A stretch of 64,000 nt of DNA from Agapetus fuscipes (lineage: Eukaryota; Arthropoda; Insecta; Trichoptera; Glossosomatidae), in contig OX637361.1 in assembly GCA_951799405.1 (NCBI GenBank), positions 12,312,170 through 12,376,169 on the forward strand, written 5' to 3'. Position 1 is the stretch's first letter; every line of letters begins with the position of its first letter. Position numbers and translations under genes: made by a program. Positions 20,901 to 31,403 of the stretch are shown here, one piece after another. Below the pieces are notes generated by a model, which saw only the letters and a program-made list of their open reading frames with translations, was not told the DNA's origin and made no database searches.

Positions 20901-21744
20901 AGCGAAACGTCGGCAGATGTAGGAGCTGCATATATAACATGGTCAAACCTGAAAGAATACAAAAATGATTTTTTTATCCATAAAAAAGAATATTGGCAAA
21001 CAGACGATTAATGATAATTGAGTTATCGAGATGAATGTTTTGTTGCGTAATTTAAAAAAAAACTAAGCTACACAAATAGTGTAACTTCTTGCCTGCGTTA
21101 TCCCCGAAGGGGTCGCATTTGAAGATTCAGGACCTATTTATTTTTAAGGGTAAGGGGGCCGGCCTCACACCAACCACTTTCAGTTGTATCTAATGGGGGT
21201 TTCCCAGCTCCCAGGGGCGCTGGTTCTCATTTCTTGTGAAGGCTGAGTACATCTTTGGATCGAACCCTTGCATGGTACTTAATTTTTTGTAAATGATACA
21301 AAAAATGAGATCAAAGCACATGTTGATAAACTAAGGTTGAACTTTATAAGCAACAAGATGCAAATAATGTTTTGAATTAAAAAAAAATATTGATAAACAT
21401 TTTTAAGACAGAAGATCAGATCAATGTGAACTGAAAAATATGTTGAAGAAGTTGTATCAATGGTTGTATCCATAAGAATGTTTAGGGCCTGTTATGCCAA
21501 CCTCCGACCAACATGTGATTGATACATCAAATTTAATTGCTTAGTTCTGGAAAGGACCTCGGTGAAATATTTGTCAAAAACACAATTTCGTATAACTAAA
21601 TAAAAAAATCCCCTTGTTTTTTTTTGGAATTTCATTATATGTTTATGAAAAACCTGAAAGGAAACGAAATAGGACAATTTAAAATGACAAACCTGCTGGA
21701 AAAGTGATGAAAATAACAGCCAATACCGCTCCCAGACTCAACAT
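15398..21744 (-). CDS. Ly6/uPAR GPI-anchored protein, gene A (three exons)
   Basis: Exons 21693-21744, 19964-20113 and 15398-15612 join in phase 1 to 138 residues. Residues 1-17 are a signal peptide; the mature domain has ten cysteines (22, 25, 33, 51, 61, 83, 92, 105, 107, 112), opens with IKCFQCNS and closes with CQCFEDGCN, the Ly6/three-finger signature. A hydrophobic tail (about 119-135) after small residues fits GPI-anchor addition, so the product should sit on the outer leaflet. Insect relatives act in septate junctions or channel modulation (boudin, crooked, quiver/sleepless); which role applies here is unknown. Its closest relative in the window is gene B on the same strand, 10 kb away. 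Intron 1 holds nested MITEs and intron 2 several R1 and SINE copies. An AATAAA lies 46 nt after the stop. Confidence 0.87.
15711..15951 (-). mobile_element. R1 copy nested in another repeat (R8)
   Basis: The tail lies at the left with ATCTAATCTAATCTA repeats. The flanks (15680-15710 and 15952-16045) belong together: both parts reappear continuously, in reverse, at 16605-16735 (GCGTGCATCCCATAC...TAGGCAATATATGGT), showing that R1 split an existing element. Confidence 0.75.
16141..16220 (+). mobile_element. LINE 3' tail fragment
   Basis: Encodes LEEMKEVCKDRNKWRLIC, the same C-terminus as at 1628-1720 (minus) and 6870-6940 (plus). An R1 copy follows 95 nt later. Confidence 0.6.
16316..16602 (+). 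mobile_element. R1 copy with internal duplication
   Basis: Head and tail are typical. The middle carries an extra 36 nt, with TTGTACGA and CACAT phrases repeated around ACATGCTTGTACCTGCTG. Confidence 0.8.
16974..17261 (-). mobile_element. SINE B copy
   Basis: Nearly full-length reverse copy: TTATTTGGTGAGCGCTGTTT at the left and GATTCGAACC plus GGACTACGGACCGGTC (tRNA-like head) at the right. Confidence 0.78.
17503..17975 (-). mobile_element. Two SINE A copies, the second with a GAT repeat inserted
   Basis: A 3' fragment (17503-17581) is followed directly by a second copy from 17590. In its tRNA-like head, between TCTCGGCAT and CTACCAACTGAGCTATCGA, sits a (GAT)n tract (17876-17902) plus a short GCGCCGTTTCGTGACTACTG segment that also occurs near 23415 and 36495. 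Confidence 0.75.
17985..18222 (-). mobile_element. SINE B copy
   Basis: Reverse copy directly after the SINE A copies, ending with GACTACGGACCGGTC. Confidence 0.75.
18569..18716. mobile_element. Short MITE with perfect 28-bp inverted ends
   Basis: ATAGGTCGCGTCATGTAAAA at the left is exactly mirrored at the right (TTTTACATGACGCGACCTAT); the match extends to 28 bp. The ends are flanked by TA, consistent with a TA-targeting mariner-like source. 148 bp, GC-rich core, no ORF. Confidence 0.85.
18919..19353 (+). mobile_element. R5 element, copy a
   Basis: Begins CATTGAGAAATAACATAGAG and ends GTTGAAACAGATAT. It is shared with 40021-41617 (split) and 61113-61620 (split). No coding capacity; the class was not determined. 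Confidence 0.7.
19352..19868. mobile_element. Inverted-repeat MITE carrying an R1 insertion
   Basis: Ends ATGAGTCGTATAAATGCAAA and its mirror TGCAGTTATACGACTCAT enclose about 280 bp plus an R1 copy (19606-19838). A second copy of the MITE at 54530-55117 lacks R1 here, so the uninterrupted target can be read. GACGG is present on both sides of R1 as its target duplication. Confidence 0.8.
19606..19838 (+). mobile_element. R1 copy inside the MITE
   Basis: Starts TTCCTTGACTTATAGG and ends in ATTAGATTAGA. It is a short version missing part of the 3' body. Confidence 0.85.
19964..20113 (-). CDS. Ly6 gene A exon 2
   Basis: 150 nt, phase 1 at both ends. It encodes the first five cysteines, from DAIKCFQCNSVNN to PFCRKQLIK, and ends at GTAACA. 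The acceptor is a CAGCAG tandem (NAGNAG), so one extra Ala could be included. Confidence 0.87.
20219..20950. mobile_element. Larger inverted-repeat element with nested MITE
   Basis: About 80 bp at the left (CTTGACCATGT, TCTGCCGACGTTTTGCTTTC, GCAGAAAGCATCC) is mirrored at the right near 20862-20950. It starts about 105 nt upstream of the acceptor of gene A exon 2. The interior contains the R7 MITE at 20505-20762. No transposase ORF. Confidence 0.75.
20505..20762. mobile_element. R7 MITE, copy a
   Basis: Ends CGCTGCCTTAGTTCTTGTTA and its mirror AACAAGAACTGAGGGAGCG. The 258-bp unit is nearly identical to 51208-51462. Confidence 0.82.
21058..21272 (-). mobile_element. SINE A copy, head-truncated
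   Basis: Starts ACTAAGCTACACAAATAGTG at the left and ends at GGATCGAACCCTTGCATGG; most of the tRNA-like head is lost. In intron 1 of gene A. Confidence 0.7.
21693..21744 (-). CDS. Ly6 gene A exon 1 (signal peptide)
   Basis: Starts ATG at 21744 and encodes MLSLGAVLAVIFITFPA, followed by a GTTTGT donor in phase 1. It is too short for ordinary ORF calling; the case rests on hydrophobicity, phase and the analogous exons of genes B and C. Confidence 0.8.
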
Positions 21745-21759
21745 TTTATAATTACAAAT

Positions 21760-23040
21760 CATTTTCACAATCACTTGAAGGAAACAACTAAAATTATTTA
21801 TATTTTCAATTTATTGTCAAATGTTTTCTGTAAAGAGTTATGTCGATAAATGAGTAATATTATAAGAAACGGCTCTCTGACGTTGATTTATCAAGCAGCG
21901 ACCGCATTTTCATGTTCCACTATCACAGTAATGTATGTAAGCATGCCACACATGACCAAAATCAACAAGTACATTCACAACTCGAGTAAATTGCATGAAT
22001 AGTATATACCTAATAAATTAGTTTTATTCGAAGCGTTCTTGAAAAAAGGAGACCACGGTTAAATGTAACAATTCATATTTTCGTTTGTGCTTTCTTTCAA
22101 GAAGGTAATAAATTCTCACGTTAAATTTAGATTTTTTGATTCGAAATTCGAATTTTCTCAAAATCGTGACGGGGGGGAGCAGTTGGGATGGGAGTGAGAC
22201 ATGGGAGTGAATATAACTATTTTTAAAATTAAATAAATATCAAATCTTGTTATGAAGAAAAAGTCAGATTTCGTTGTTAACATTATGTAGATTCAAAACA
22301 CCCATCAAAGTTAATTCAACAAATAAACTAAAAACATTAGTAATAGACACAGCAGAGTTTTGTGGTCCTTATTTAAATTAAAAAAAAAAAAAAAAACCGC
22401 TGAAACATTTAATAAATTGATTGAAATTTGTGTGCTTTTTAATTATTTTGTTTCGTTAATTCTTATGTCATCTTATAAGTTATACTATGGGATTTTTAGG
22501 TTACCATGTGTGTCATCTATTAAAATATTTAAAAAAAACTAATGAAACAAAAGCTTGAATCCTTGATTATTTTCAGAAAATGATATGAAGACTTATACTC
22601 AGAAAATGACTGGCTCTGTATTCGCATAAAAAACTTTTCTTATTTTAGAAAAAAAACGAGATTTCAGCCTTTGGTTCCATACGACTAGAATAGAATCACC
22701 GCGCCGTTTTATACTGAATCCAAGTTTACCAGTTTTTACAAATAAGGTAGTAAATTTAATGAGCCTCCCAAATATTGTATAAAAATTTGACAAACTCTTC
22801 CATCGACTTCAACACAAAAAAGTTTACGTTGACTGCTTGGTAAAAATCGTTTTTCTTGTATTATTATTACTACCTTTATGTCAGAAATAATTTGTTTAGA
22901 TTAATCTCAGTCTCCCTCATTAGACATAATACTTGAGTTGACCTGTAACCCGATCAAGTTATCAAGAGATAACAACTGTATGTACAAGAATTAATGATTA
23001 TGATGATGACCTACTAGGTCGAAAACGCGTTGGTAATTTG
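21760..23040. other. No gene recognised; upstream region of Ly6 gene A
   Basis: AT-rich sequence upstream of exon 1 of gene A; promoter and 5' UTR should lie here but I see no motif I would defend. The ORFs at 22360-22542 and 22599-22793 look fortuitous. Confidence 0.45.
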
Positions 23041-23165
23041 TTTAAAGATTTTTAAATAAATTTTATAGTGAAAACAAACAGTGTTTTGTTCGAATTCATC
23101 CAAAAATTATAAAATTAAACAATATGAATTTTCACAGTGTTAATACACAAACAATACAAAATATA
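23041..23165 (+). repeat. Dispersed repeat related to the 53.4-kb palindrome element
   Basis: Shares ATGAATTTTCACAGTG and ATACACAAACAATACAAAAT with 53526-53567, and an AACAGTGTTTT segment with its palindrome arm. Shorter relatives are near 1560 and 24330. Confidence 0.5.
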
Positions 23166-23324
23166 ATTAATGATTATTATTATACAACGAAGCTGTCTTT
23201 TTGCATAAAAGGAACTTTACAAATGGACAACCATCGAAATTTAAACAGGGGAAAAATTATGAGACAATATGAGAATAAAACCTTTTAGTTACTACTTAGT
23301 TGGATATATTTACTATCGTCCTTA

Positions 23325-23480
23325 GCATCCAATAACCATTTTTTTGTCCTTCCCTAGCAACCCGGCCGAGTGCCGATATATTTTTTTCTATATCAATGCA
23401 CGTGCGGACTTTATAATTGGCTAATTTTATACAGCGCCGTTTAGTGGCACTAGACACCCCAAGGGCGCTATTTTTTTTTA
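23325..23480 (-). mobile_element. R6 repeat followed by GCGCCGTTTAGTG segment
   Basis: CCTTAGCATCCAATAACC and CCTAGCAACCCGGCCGAG mark R6. The adjoining GCGCCGTTTAGTGGCAC...AAGGGCGCT is the short palindromic segment also seen next to the GAT repeat at 17905. Confidence 0.5.
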
Positions 23481-23527
23481 TATTTCTAACCTTGTCATAT
23501 TAGTTTTCCTCAATTCGATCACTTTGA

Positions 23528-23959
23528 CACTAAGGCCCGGTATATTGAACTGTAGTAATATTTTAGTTAACTATTACTTGAACTTTTATTCAAAATACTC
23601 AATCTCGAGTTAACTAAAACCGAACATTACCGAACTATGAAGCCCCGCCCCCAAATCTTGGAAATAATTAAAATGCCATTTAAAAGCTTTAAAACAAACA
23701 ACTATTCATAAAAATCATATGCCTAACCTTCATTAAGCTAGAAAACGAGACAAAAAATGTTCAGTTTGCAACAATTTTGATGTATCCTTAGGATTAAGAA
23801 AGAACAGCTGCTGTCAGTGAAGCGCCGCCATCTTGAAAATCGAAAGTTAAAGTTACTAAATATTTACTGGCGAAATTCGGTGAGTGAAATATTATGATGA
23901 TTTAACTAAAATTGCATTTTAGTTAACTTTACGATACTTCAAAATACCGGGCCTTAGTG
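23528..23959. mobile_element. MITE with AAGGCCCGGTAT inverted ends
   Basis: CACTAAGGCCCGGTAT at the left is mirrored by ATACCGGGCCTTAGTG at the right (432 bp). The interior shows AGTTAACT motifs near both ends. No ORF. Confidence 0.8.
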
Positions 23960-24990
23960 GCTTTTTTTTAATCAACCATTCAATTGTTCTCGAATTTTGT
24001 CGTTTTCTAGATGAAAATTTATTGCAAAATTTGTAGATTTTTTCTTAACTGAGTAATTCATCTCATAGTATCGATCGACCTTTCGCGATCATTGCACCAG
24101 ATTAACTTACTGTTTATTTTTAGCAATAGTTTCAGTGTAAGAGTGCAATGGCTGCAGTCTATATGCGCGGGTATTTGATATATGATTGCGCGAATATAAA
24201 ATTCACTCTAAGTACAAAATAATTTGGTGAGATGGTTTGGATACAAAAGAAAAAATATGGACTCTGCTAGAATAAATGTGGAATCGTCACGAAATTCAGT
24301 AAAAGATTTTTCTAGATTTTGTAGGGTTTGTGTATTCACACAGTGAAAATTCATTTTATTTAAAATAAAAATATTTTTTTCTTTTACGTAGTTTAATTTT
24401 CAAAATAATATTTATATCTCGAGCACTTTCGACCTTCAATACTCACGTTAAAGAAAAAAATAATTTTATTTTAAATAAGATTTTTCTCGTAGGAAAAACT
24501 TCACAGGTCCATGTGACTATGGTCCATGACTATAATTCAATAACCATTTGTTAGTAAATCTTTTCCATCACAATCCTGCCGTGGGATGTTACATTTTTGT
24601 CTGCCAAGTCTATGATTCATTATAGAATTTATTAATAGTATATGTATTGCCGAAGCAAGTACATAAAATTGATTAAAATTAATGAAATATTTTATGTTTG
24701 AATTAATATCAAATTTAAAATGTTGCGTTGGGAAGATCTGACAACACTCCAAAAGAGAAAGAAAATTATGATGAAAGAATAAAAACAAAACACTTTGGCA
24801 CGGGAGAAAACTTTTGACTAATAACTGTAACAAGTTTTTTTCGTTTCTGAAATTTCAAAAAAGTTTTTTTTTTTAAATTATTATGTTATTTACTAAACAA
24901 TTACCGGAAATTTTAATTTAAGGGTAATCAATAATTTCACGTATTTAATTTATTGAATACTGTAGATAATATTTTCTAGTGTAGATTAAT
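23960..24990. other. No gene recognised
   Basis: AT-rich. Only a scrap of the GTGTATTCACACAGTG repeat near 24330 is identifiable. Confidence 0.45.
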
Positions 24991-25239
24991 TTCCTTGACT
25001 GATAGGTTGGTATGCGGCTGGCCACCCATACTGTAAAAAATGGTTCACTTTGCCAATGTCACCCCTGTTTCAGGGAAGGTCGGCAAAAGTTGTGGGGCTT
25101 ATGTTCATTTGAGGTTTGGATTTTATTTGTAAGTACACATTCAGCATTTGTAAGCGCGAACTACACTTGTTGGTTTGTGGGCATACATCTGAGAGCTTTA
25201 AATGAATATATCCTTGCAACTTAGATTATAGATTATAGA
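24991..25239 (+). mobile_element. R1 copy, subfamily with GGGCATACATCTGAG middle
   Basis: Full-length copy from TTCCTTGACTGATAGG to the TTAGATTATAGATTATAGAT tail. Belongs to the same subfamily as 2264, 40830, 47033 and 61203. Confidence 0.85.
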
Positions 25240-26183
25240 TATAATTTTAACATTGAATTTTAATGTCACAAATTCTCTATTGAGGGTAAGATTATGTGAA
25301 TGTATTGTAATTTATTTAGTTTAAGTATTTAAATCAAACACTGTTTTAAATGTATTGTATTGATTTTTAAATTAAAGAATTAAACAGTAATTAATTTATT
25401 AAATCCATTTGTATTTATTCGTATTATTTATTTAAAAGTTTACCAAATGACCAAGTCAACACTTGAATAGTTCACAATGCACTGCGCCATATTATACCAA
25501 CGATTTTCAAATTTCCCACGTCGGTGTTGACAAAGTGACAAATCAAATATCCCCACATGAAAACGGATTTATTACGGGGAAGAAAAAATACGATAGGTAT
25601 ACAAGAAAAAAACATTAAATATAATGTTTTTTTTCCGTTTCGGTTTTGGATAAAGACATCTTCTTTTGATTTGTAAACTTTTAACGTCTTATTGTTTTCT
25701 TTTACATTCGTAAAAAGGAATGCCATTCACCGATTGATAAGTATTTAGTATGAGTACCCATTTCATAAGTAGTTAGATATGAAAAAAAATGTTTTAACGG
25801 ATATAAATCGATTAAAAAAAATCTATAAATTTAATTGAACAAAAATAAAACAATAGCGTTAACAAAACAATGCGTTTTATAAAGTAGCTTACAGAAAATA
25901 TAAAAGTTAGTATATTTATTGAAAAAGTTAGCCTTTTACAGCGATGGACGTTTCTTACATTATTTATATTTTTTACGAAAAATTAAAAAGTAAAAATTAA
26001 AGCATTTCTTGCGTATGGCACGGAAAAACTAGTTGAGTTAATCAGGAAGTAAAGAGTAACTCCTCAAATGCGTAAGTCCTCAAGATTACCCAAATTATTC
26101 TGTTTTTGTTATTAAAGAGATCTAAATTACAATAAAGTCATGTCTCTGTTTCAGTTATTTTTCAGTGTACAACGAGAAAAATC
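25240..26183. other. No gene recognised
   Basis: AT-rich; the 84-residue minus-strand ORF at 25472-25726 has no recognised motif and no supporting splice or polyA context. Confidence 0.45.
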
Positions 26184-26510
26184 ATATTGACGGTTCTCCC
26201 ATGGCTCTACGATGTTTTTGTTGTTGTTTATGCGCAAGCAAAAACTGCATTTTCGAAGTATGGTTTTGGTGTAACCGACAAGATTTATATCTTAAAGGCG
26301 CTTGTGACATAAAAAAATCTTAAAAACACATAAATAGGAATGCCGATAAATGTCTTTATTTTTTATTATTCTAGAGCTGTTTTGATGTTAACGATATCAT
26401 AAAAAAATAAAAAGTCATGCCCATTTTTCTGCAATCTCAAACTTTTAACTGCTCCCCTGAACAATTAAGTTTTTGTCACTTATGCCCTATATCCTTTTAA
26501 CCGTCAATAT
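26184..26510 (+). mobile_element. R4 inverted-end element, copy a
   Basis: ATATTGACGGTT at the left is mirrored by AACCGTCAATAT at the right. Interior GGCGCTTGTGACATAAAAAA and CTCTACGATG are shared with 31404-31807 and 41613-42311. Confidence 0.78.
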
Positions 26511-26782
26511 ACAGTTTTGAAATACGTGTGAATTTAAAACTATGTGAGATCTTTAACGGTATTTTATTTTTCTACAAAATAGTCCACAAAATGTTTTGAG
26601 TTACGAATTGAAGTATTTGCCTATAACAAAGGCGCTCTGCTTTTTTCAGCGTTCTAAGAGTATGTATTCAACTTGAATGTTCTGAAACAATATACATAAT
26701 ATGTTTAGAAGTATATTCGTATAAAAATACCTTGCAATGAATTACTCATGACCATATTACGACATTATAGAATTGAGTCGTA

Positions 26783-27269
26783 GGTATAATCTAAGTTGCA
26801 AAGATATACCGCCACCTTAAAAGTAAAACTGAATAAGTGCCGATTCACTGATTTGAGAAATCGTAGATAAAACATTTTTTTAGATGTAACTTCTCATAGT
26901 ATAAGTGAACTAATTACAAGGAAGTGCTCATGAATAAGATTTAAACTACAGGATTTTCATATATATATTTTTTTTATCTCGTAGAAAATAGGGAAAAAAT
27001 TGCTTTTACTTGGGAAACCCATGTTAGCTTACAATGTCACTTATTCCGTTTTAACTTGAAGGTTTCGATGATAACATTTGAAATTCACATTCAATGCATG
27101 ACGTTCGCGTTTACAAATGCTGCATGTGTATTTGTAAATTCAAATATAAACCTCAAATGAACACAATACCTGCAAATTTTGCCGATGTTCCCTGAAACAG
27201 AGGCTACATTGTCAGAGTTAACCATTTTTTACAGTATGGGTGGTCAGCTTAGTACCAACCTATAAGTCA
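26783..27269 (-). mobile_element. R1 copy split by a MITE
   Basis: The 3' piece (26783-26805, TAATCTAAGTTGCAAAGATA) and the rest (27071-27269, ending ACCAACCTATAAGTCA) are parts of one minus-strand R1, separated by an insertion of about 265 bp. Confidence 0.65.
26806..27070. mobile_element. MITE inserted in R1
   Basis: Imperfect inverted ends: CACCTTAAAAGTAAAACTGA at the left and, reversed, AACCTTCAAGTTAAAACGGA at the right, both continuing ATAAGTG. No second copy in the window. Confidence 0.6.
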
Positions 27270-27411
27270 GTTTACGAAAATCTTCTTGCATCGTAATTTA
27301 TTACGGTTTCAAATTCTGTAACACTTAATTAAAGTCGTGAGATATTTCCATGTTACTGTTTTTCTAATGTCATTGAAGGAAAGATTCAATTGACCATAAG
27401 TTTTATTTTTA

Positions 27412-27605
27412 TACTTCTTCTTCTTCAATGTTCGTACAGCCCATATCTCTCCTTGGCCTCCGTTATCTTGAGCCTCCATCCCTCTCTGTCCTCGGCCGTC
27501 GTCCTCCAGCTTGCACCTGCAGTAGCCGCGCCGCATCCCTGCTCACTTCCCACTTCAGCCTTGGTCCTCCGACCCTTCTCCTTCCTCCTGGGTGCCCATT
27601 CATGA
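27412..27605 (-). mobile_element. LINE 3' end (RTE-like tail)
   Basis: In frame on the minus strand: GASWRTTAEDREGWRLK, then EAKERYGLYEH and stop, followed by a GAA-repeat tail. This W-x-D-R-x-W pattern is the usual C-terminal signature of RTE-type polymerases. The region is unusually GC-rich for the window. Confidence 0.65.
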
Positions 27606-27954
27606 TGCGTTTGGGGGCCCGTGTAATTGATTTATTTCTAGATAGTTGTCAATATCGTGAATGTAAACAGTATTCCAGGCATGACGATGGATGTAACTTG
27701 TGCTTCAGACAGGATTACTTTGATGCAGATCACATCGGGCTCTCTGTATGGGGTCATGGAGCTCTGCAGTCTCAAATGGAGGAACAAACATATGCGAATA
27801 GATAGCAAAGTACCTACGCATCTATAAACCTGTGAAACAAATCGTGACACATTTCTGATTTTGATAAAGGAAATCAAGCAGTTCTTGTCAACGAGATGGG
27901 AAAATTATCCACTCATGGCTTGCAGATTTGGGGTTTCTGACTGATATACGAGTA

Positions 27955-28105
27955 ACAATAAAACCAGCCTACCACCACCTTCAGAAAGGGACTGAAGACA
28001 CTGCTTTTATCCAGAACCCATGGCGCCCTTGAGATGGTCCTGGACCATTAAATGGCGCCACAGGAAAGAAATCATCCATTATCATCATCATCATCATCAT
28101 CTTCA
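27955..28105 (+). mobile_element. CR1/Jockey-like LINE 3' end with ATC tail
   Basis: ACCAGCCTACCACCACCTTC through CTGGACCATTAAATGGCGCC and a (ATC)n tail match the LINE end at 54700-54883 almost base for base. Confidence 0.75.
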
Positions 28106-28394
28106 TTGTACCGACGCGACGACGACTACCATTGCTATTTCTTACAGGACTCTACGAATGAAAATCCAGATGCCTCTCAATAATCTTTAAAACATTGAAG
28201 CCATTTTTATTGAGAATTCAGAACAGAAACAGTAAGTAAGAGTTACATAAAGCAATTAATTCATTTTAAAATTTAGGGAATATACGTGATTTCACCTGGT
28301 CACCAGCAAAGAGGGTTAAATAATTTCAATACATTCCTATGTAGGTACGGATTGGCATGGTTGAAACCACAGATCACTGAATATAGTTGAAACT

Positions 28395-28566
28395 GTACCC
28401 GTAGTTCGAGATTTTTACAATACTCGAAGTATTGAGTGAACTTGAAAAGCACCTCTGGCAAAAAAAGTTTCGAAACTTGTTTCGCCAGAGGTGCTTCCCG
28501 TTCACATACATTTTTCCGGAATACTCAATACATCGAGTATTGTGAAAAAACTCGTACTACGGGTAC
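28395..28566. mobile_element. Foldback MITE, second copy of the 9304 family
   Basis: GTACCCGTAGTTCGAG at the left mirrors CTCGTACTACGGGTAC at the right; CACCTCTGGCAAAAAAAGTT mirrors the centre. About 80-bp arms. Confidence 0.8.
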
Positions 28567-28612
28567 TGAACGTGGTGAAAATCGGAACTAACGTCGTTGT
28601 CTTGTAAAACGT

Positions 28613-28760
28613 CGGTGTAATGGCCGAGGGAACCAAGTGGCCGATATTTCTAGCGTATTTGGAATAGAATAACGTTGGTTCGATCCCCGCTTGGGTCACT
28701 TGACTTTATCTTTGACCCTGGTTCAACAGATGTTATTGGGTAAGTATTATATAATAATTC
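28613..28760 (+). mobile_element. SINE C copy (tRNA-headed)
   Basis: TAATGGCCGAGGGAACCAAG and GTTGGTTCGATCCCCGCTTG resemble box A and box B of a tRNA. The AGCGTATTTGGAATAGAATA segment recurs, reversed, at 47200-47345. Confidence 0.55.
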
Positions 28761-29126
28761 ATTAATATAAACAATAATGAATTATTAATTGATGATATTA
28801 ATACCTGTTTCTGGCCAGTTAGGTACTGTATTTAGTATTTCCGCCAAGTGTATATATAGGGCAGGGGTTCCCAAAGTGTGCGCCGCGGCACCCTGGTGCG
28901 CTGTAGAAAGCCGTGAGTCGATCCTCTATCATTATCCGAAACCACAAATATTCGCGGGTAGGTGCCTATAAAGACTAATCAAGAACAATTAATATCGCTC
29001 AAAGATCAATGTGGAGCAAGAAATGAGAGTAGCAGTCTCAAGTCTTATTCGCGCTTTGAAAAACTGTGCGGAAATCATTAATCTCACCCGCCACATTGAT
29101 TTGACTGAGTGACTATTGTATTTTTA

Positions 29127-29159
29127 CTTTATAGCAGTCCGAAGGACTGTTATAAAGTA
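29127..29159. repeat. Short perfect-type hairpin
   Basis: ACTTTATAGCAGTCC and GGACTGTTATAAAGT pair around a GAA loop with one mismatch; it precedes the TCCG tract. Confidence 0.6.
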
Positions 29160-29250
29160 TTGTATTCGTCCGAAAAAAAAAAAACGAGGTTTCAACGGAA
29201 ATGAGTTGTCCTGCACCAGGACATGCAAAAAAACCTAATTTGTCGAACCT

Positions 29251-29323
29251 GTCCGTCCGTCCGTCCGTCCGTCCGTCCGTCCGTCCGTCCGTCCGTATGG
29301 ATGTATGTATGGATGTATGTATG
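29251..29323. repeat. TCCG microsatellite followed by ATGT/ATGG repeats
   Basis: About 11.5 copies of the tetranucleotide (29251-29296), followed by degenerate GATGTATGT repeats. The ORFs across it are by-products. Confidence 0.95.
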
Positions 29324-29424
29324 TCCCAGCCGGAACTACTGATCGTAGAGACACCAATTTTTGGATTAAGAGAATTGACAACCACAGATTTTGATGGGCT
29401 GACTGGCATGGCGCCACCCTGAAA

Positions 29425-30970
29425 ATTCAAGATGGCTGCGATACAAAAAAAACATAAAATTTCACTTTTCTCAAAAACGGCTCTAACGATTTTCTTTAAA
29501 ATTTCAGTGTGGTCGTTGCTTAAATTGTCGCGAAGAAAATTTGTTATGGCAACACTCTTCCCAACCTGCGTCTATGAGTTGCCATATGAAAGAAAAAAAC
29601 GACTGTGATTATCTCGGAAATGGCTAGGTTGACAAAAAAAAAATTTTCTACAATATTACGCGCAATATTAATTTCTACAAAAATTTAAAGAATACTATAA
29701 TTTTTTTTTTACTTAAAGTACCGTTTACACGATCTCAAAATTTTCATCGAAAATATTAAAAAGACCCATAAAAACGCAATTTTTTAAAACTTTTTTTAGG
29801 TTCACAAGAAAGAAAAATTAATAAACTTCTTTACATTGTAATTTGTTTTTCATTATTTTGAGAATTCAAGATGGCTTCCAAAGAGGAGAAAACTTCAAAT
29901 GCGATTTTCTCAAAAACGGCTCCGACGATTTTTTTTAAATTTTCAGTCAAGTAGTTGCTTGATAAATTCTTATCAAATTTAGTTATGGCAACATTTTTGC
30001 TAATCTGCGTCTATGAGTTGCCATATGAAAAAAATAAGCAATTGTGATTTTCTCAGAAGTGAAAGCGTTGACAAAAAAAATATGTTCTACAATATTATAC
30101 GTTACATCAAATTCTATATAAAAATTAAATAAAATTTTTGAAAATAAAAACATAAAGTGCCGTTTACATGATATCAAAAATTGAAATTAAAAGGCTACAA
30201 AAACCCATCAGAACGCAAAAAACTTTATGTTTCTTAACTTTATCAGAAAAAACTTTTTTATCACTATAATTCATAGTGAAACATTTTTCAAATTTTAGAA
30301 AATTCAAGATGGCTTCCAAACAGCTGAAAGTTTCAAATGAGATTTTCTCAAAAACGGCTCCTACGATTTTCTTTATTTTTTTTGCATAATCGTCATTATA
30401 ATACTGCTATGTAACAACAATAACCATTGCCTCATAATTTTCTTTGTTTTGGGGGTTGCCATACAAGAGAAAAAAATCATTTAAAATTTCTCGGCAGAGA
30501 AAGGGTTAACTAAAAAATAATGTTCTACAATTGAAAAGCTTTTACATATACCTACATACATGAATTATTACTTTTTTCAAAAAAATATTATAAAGTATAG
30601 CCACCATACAAAGTGACAAATTTTCATACAAAAAATTATTGTAATATTTTTGGTAGCAAAACGTCTAATACCCATAAATAAACCTACATAACAATTCGCT
30701 CAATCAATTACTAAAAGAACAACTATAAGCATTGCCTCTTAATACTATTTGTTTTGGGGGTTGCCATACAAGAGAAAACAATATTTTAAATTTTTCCGGC
30801 AGAGAACGGGTTAACTAAAAAATAATGTTCTATAATTGAAAAGCTTTTATATATACCTACATACATTAATCATTACTTTTTTCAAATAAATATTATAAGG
30901 TGTAGCCACCATACAAAGTGACAAATTTTAATACAAAAATAATTGTAATATTCTTGGTACTAAAACGCCT
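29425..30970. repeat. Tandem blocks of about 439 bp, then about 305 bp
   Basis: ATTCAAGATGGCT followed by TCTCAAAAACGGCTC recurs at 29425, 29864 and 30302 (spacing 439 and 438). The last block contains a second duplication, marked by GGGGGTTGCCATACAAGAGA at about 30450 and 30755 (305 bp apart). Non-coding. Confidence 0.8.
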
Positions 30971-31403
30971 AATATAAAATACTAGGCTACGAGTCTTAAA
31001 ATCTTGTATGTTGTACCCATATAATAATCAATCATAACTTTCCAAAATATCAATGAAAAGTATAGGTACCCACCAAACAAAGTGTTAGTTTTGGTACAAA
31101 CGGGATCAATGATAATACTGCAAAAAGACGATTGCTTAAAAAGATTAGCTTCATTACTTACACACAACGAAATGTTTTGTTATGAAAATTGGCTATGACC
31201 TAAACATGACCGTATTTTGTGCTATAAAGTCATGTGCAGTCCACTGTACAATTTATTTCTTGTTGTTTTCTGTTTCAACTTTCAATTCTGAATTCTTATA
31301 AATATAATAAAACTCAATTTCATATAGGGAATATTTTCATTTTTGTGCCTATCTACCTCATTACTATTATTTTAGTTACCTATTTTTTTCGATTATCATA
31401 TAA

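Noticed and set aside
27428..27805. 125-residue plus-strand ORF
   Set aside because: The left part is antisense to an RTE-like LINE end, and the right part has no recognisable motif.
28869..28911. A gene promoter or CpG feature at the GC-rich GCGCCGCGGCACC stretch
   Set aside because: Better explained as the terminal repeat of the hAT-type element.
29113..29430. ORFs rich in RTDG/SVRP repeats
   Set aside because: They are translations of the TCCG microsatellite.
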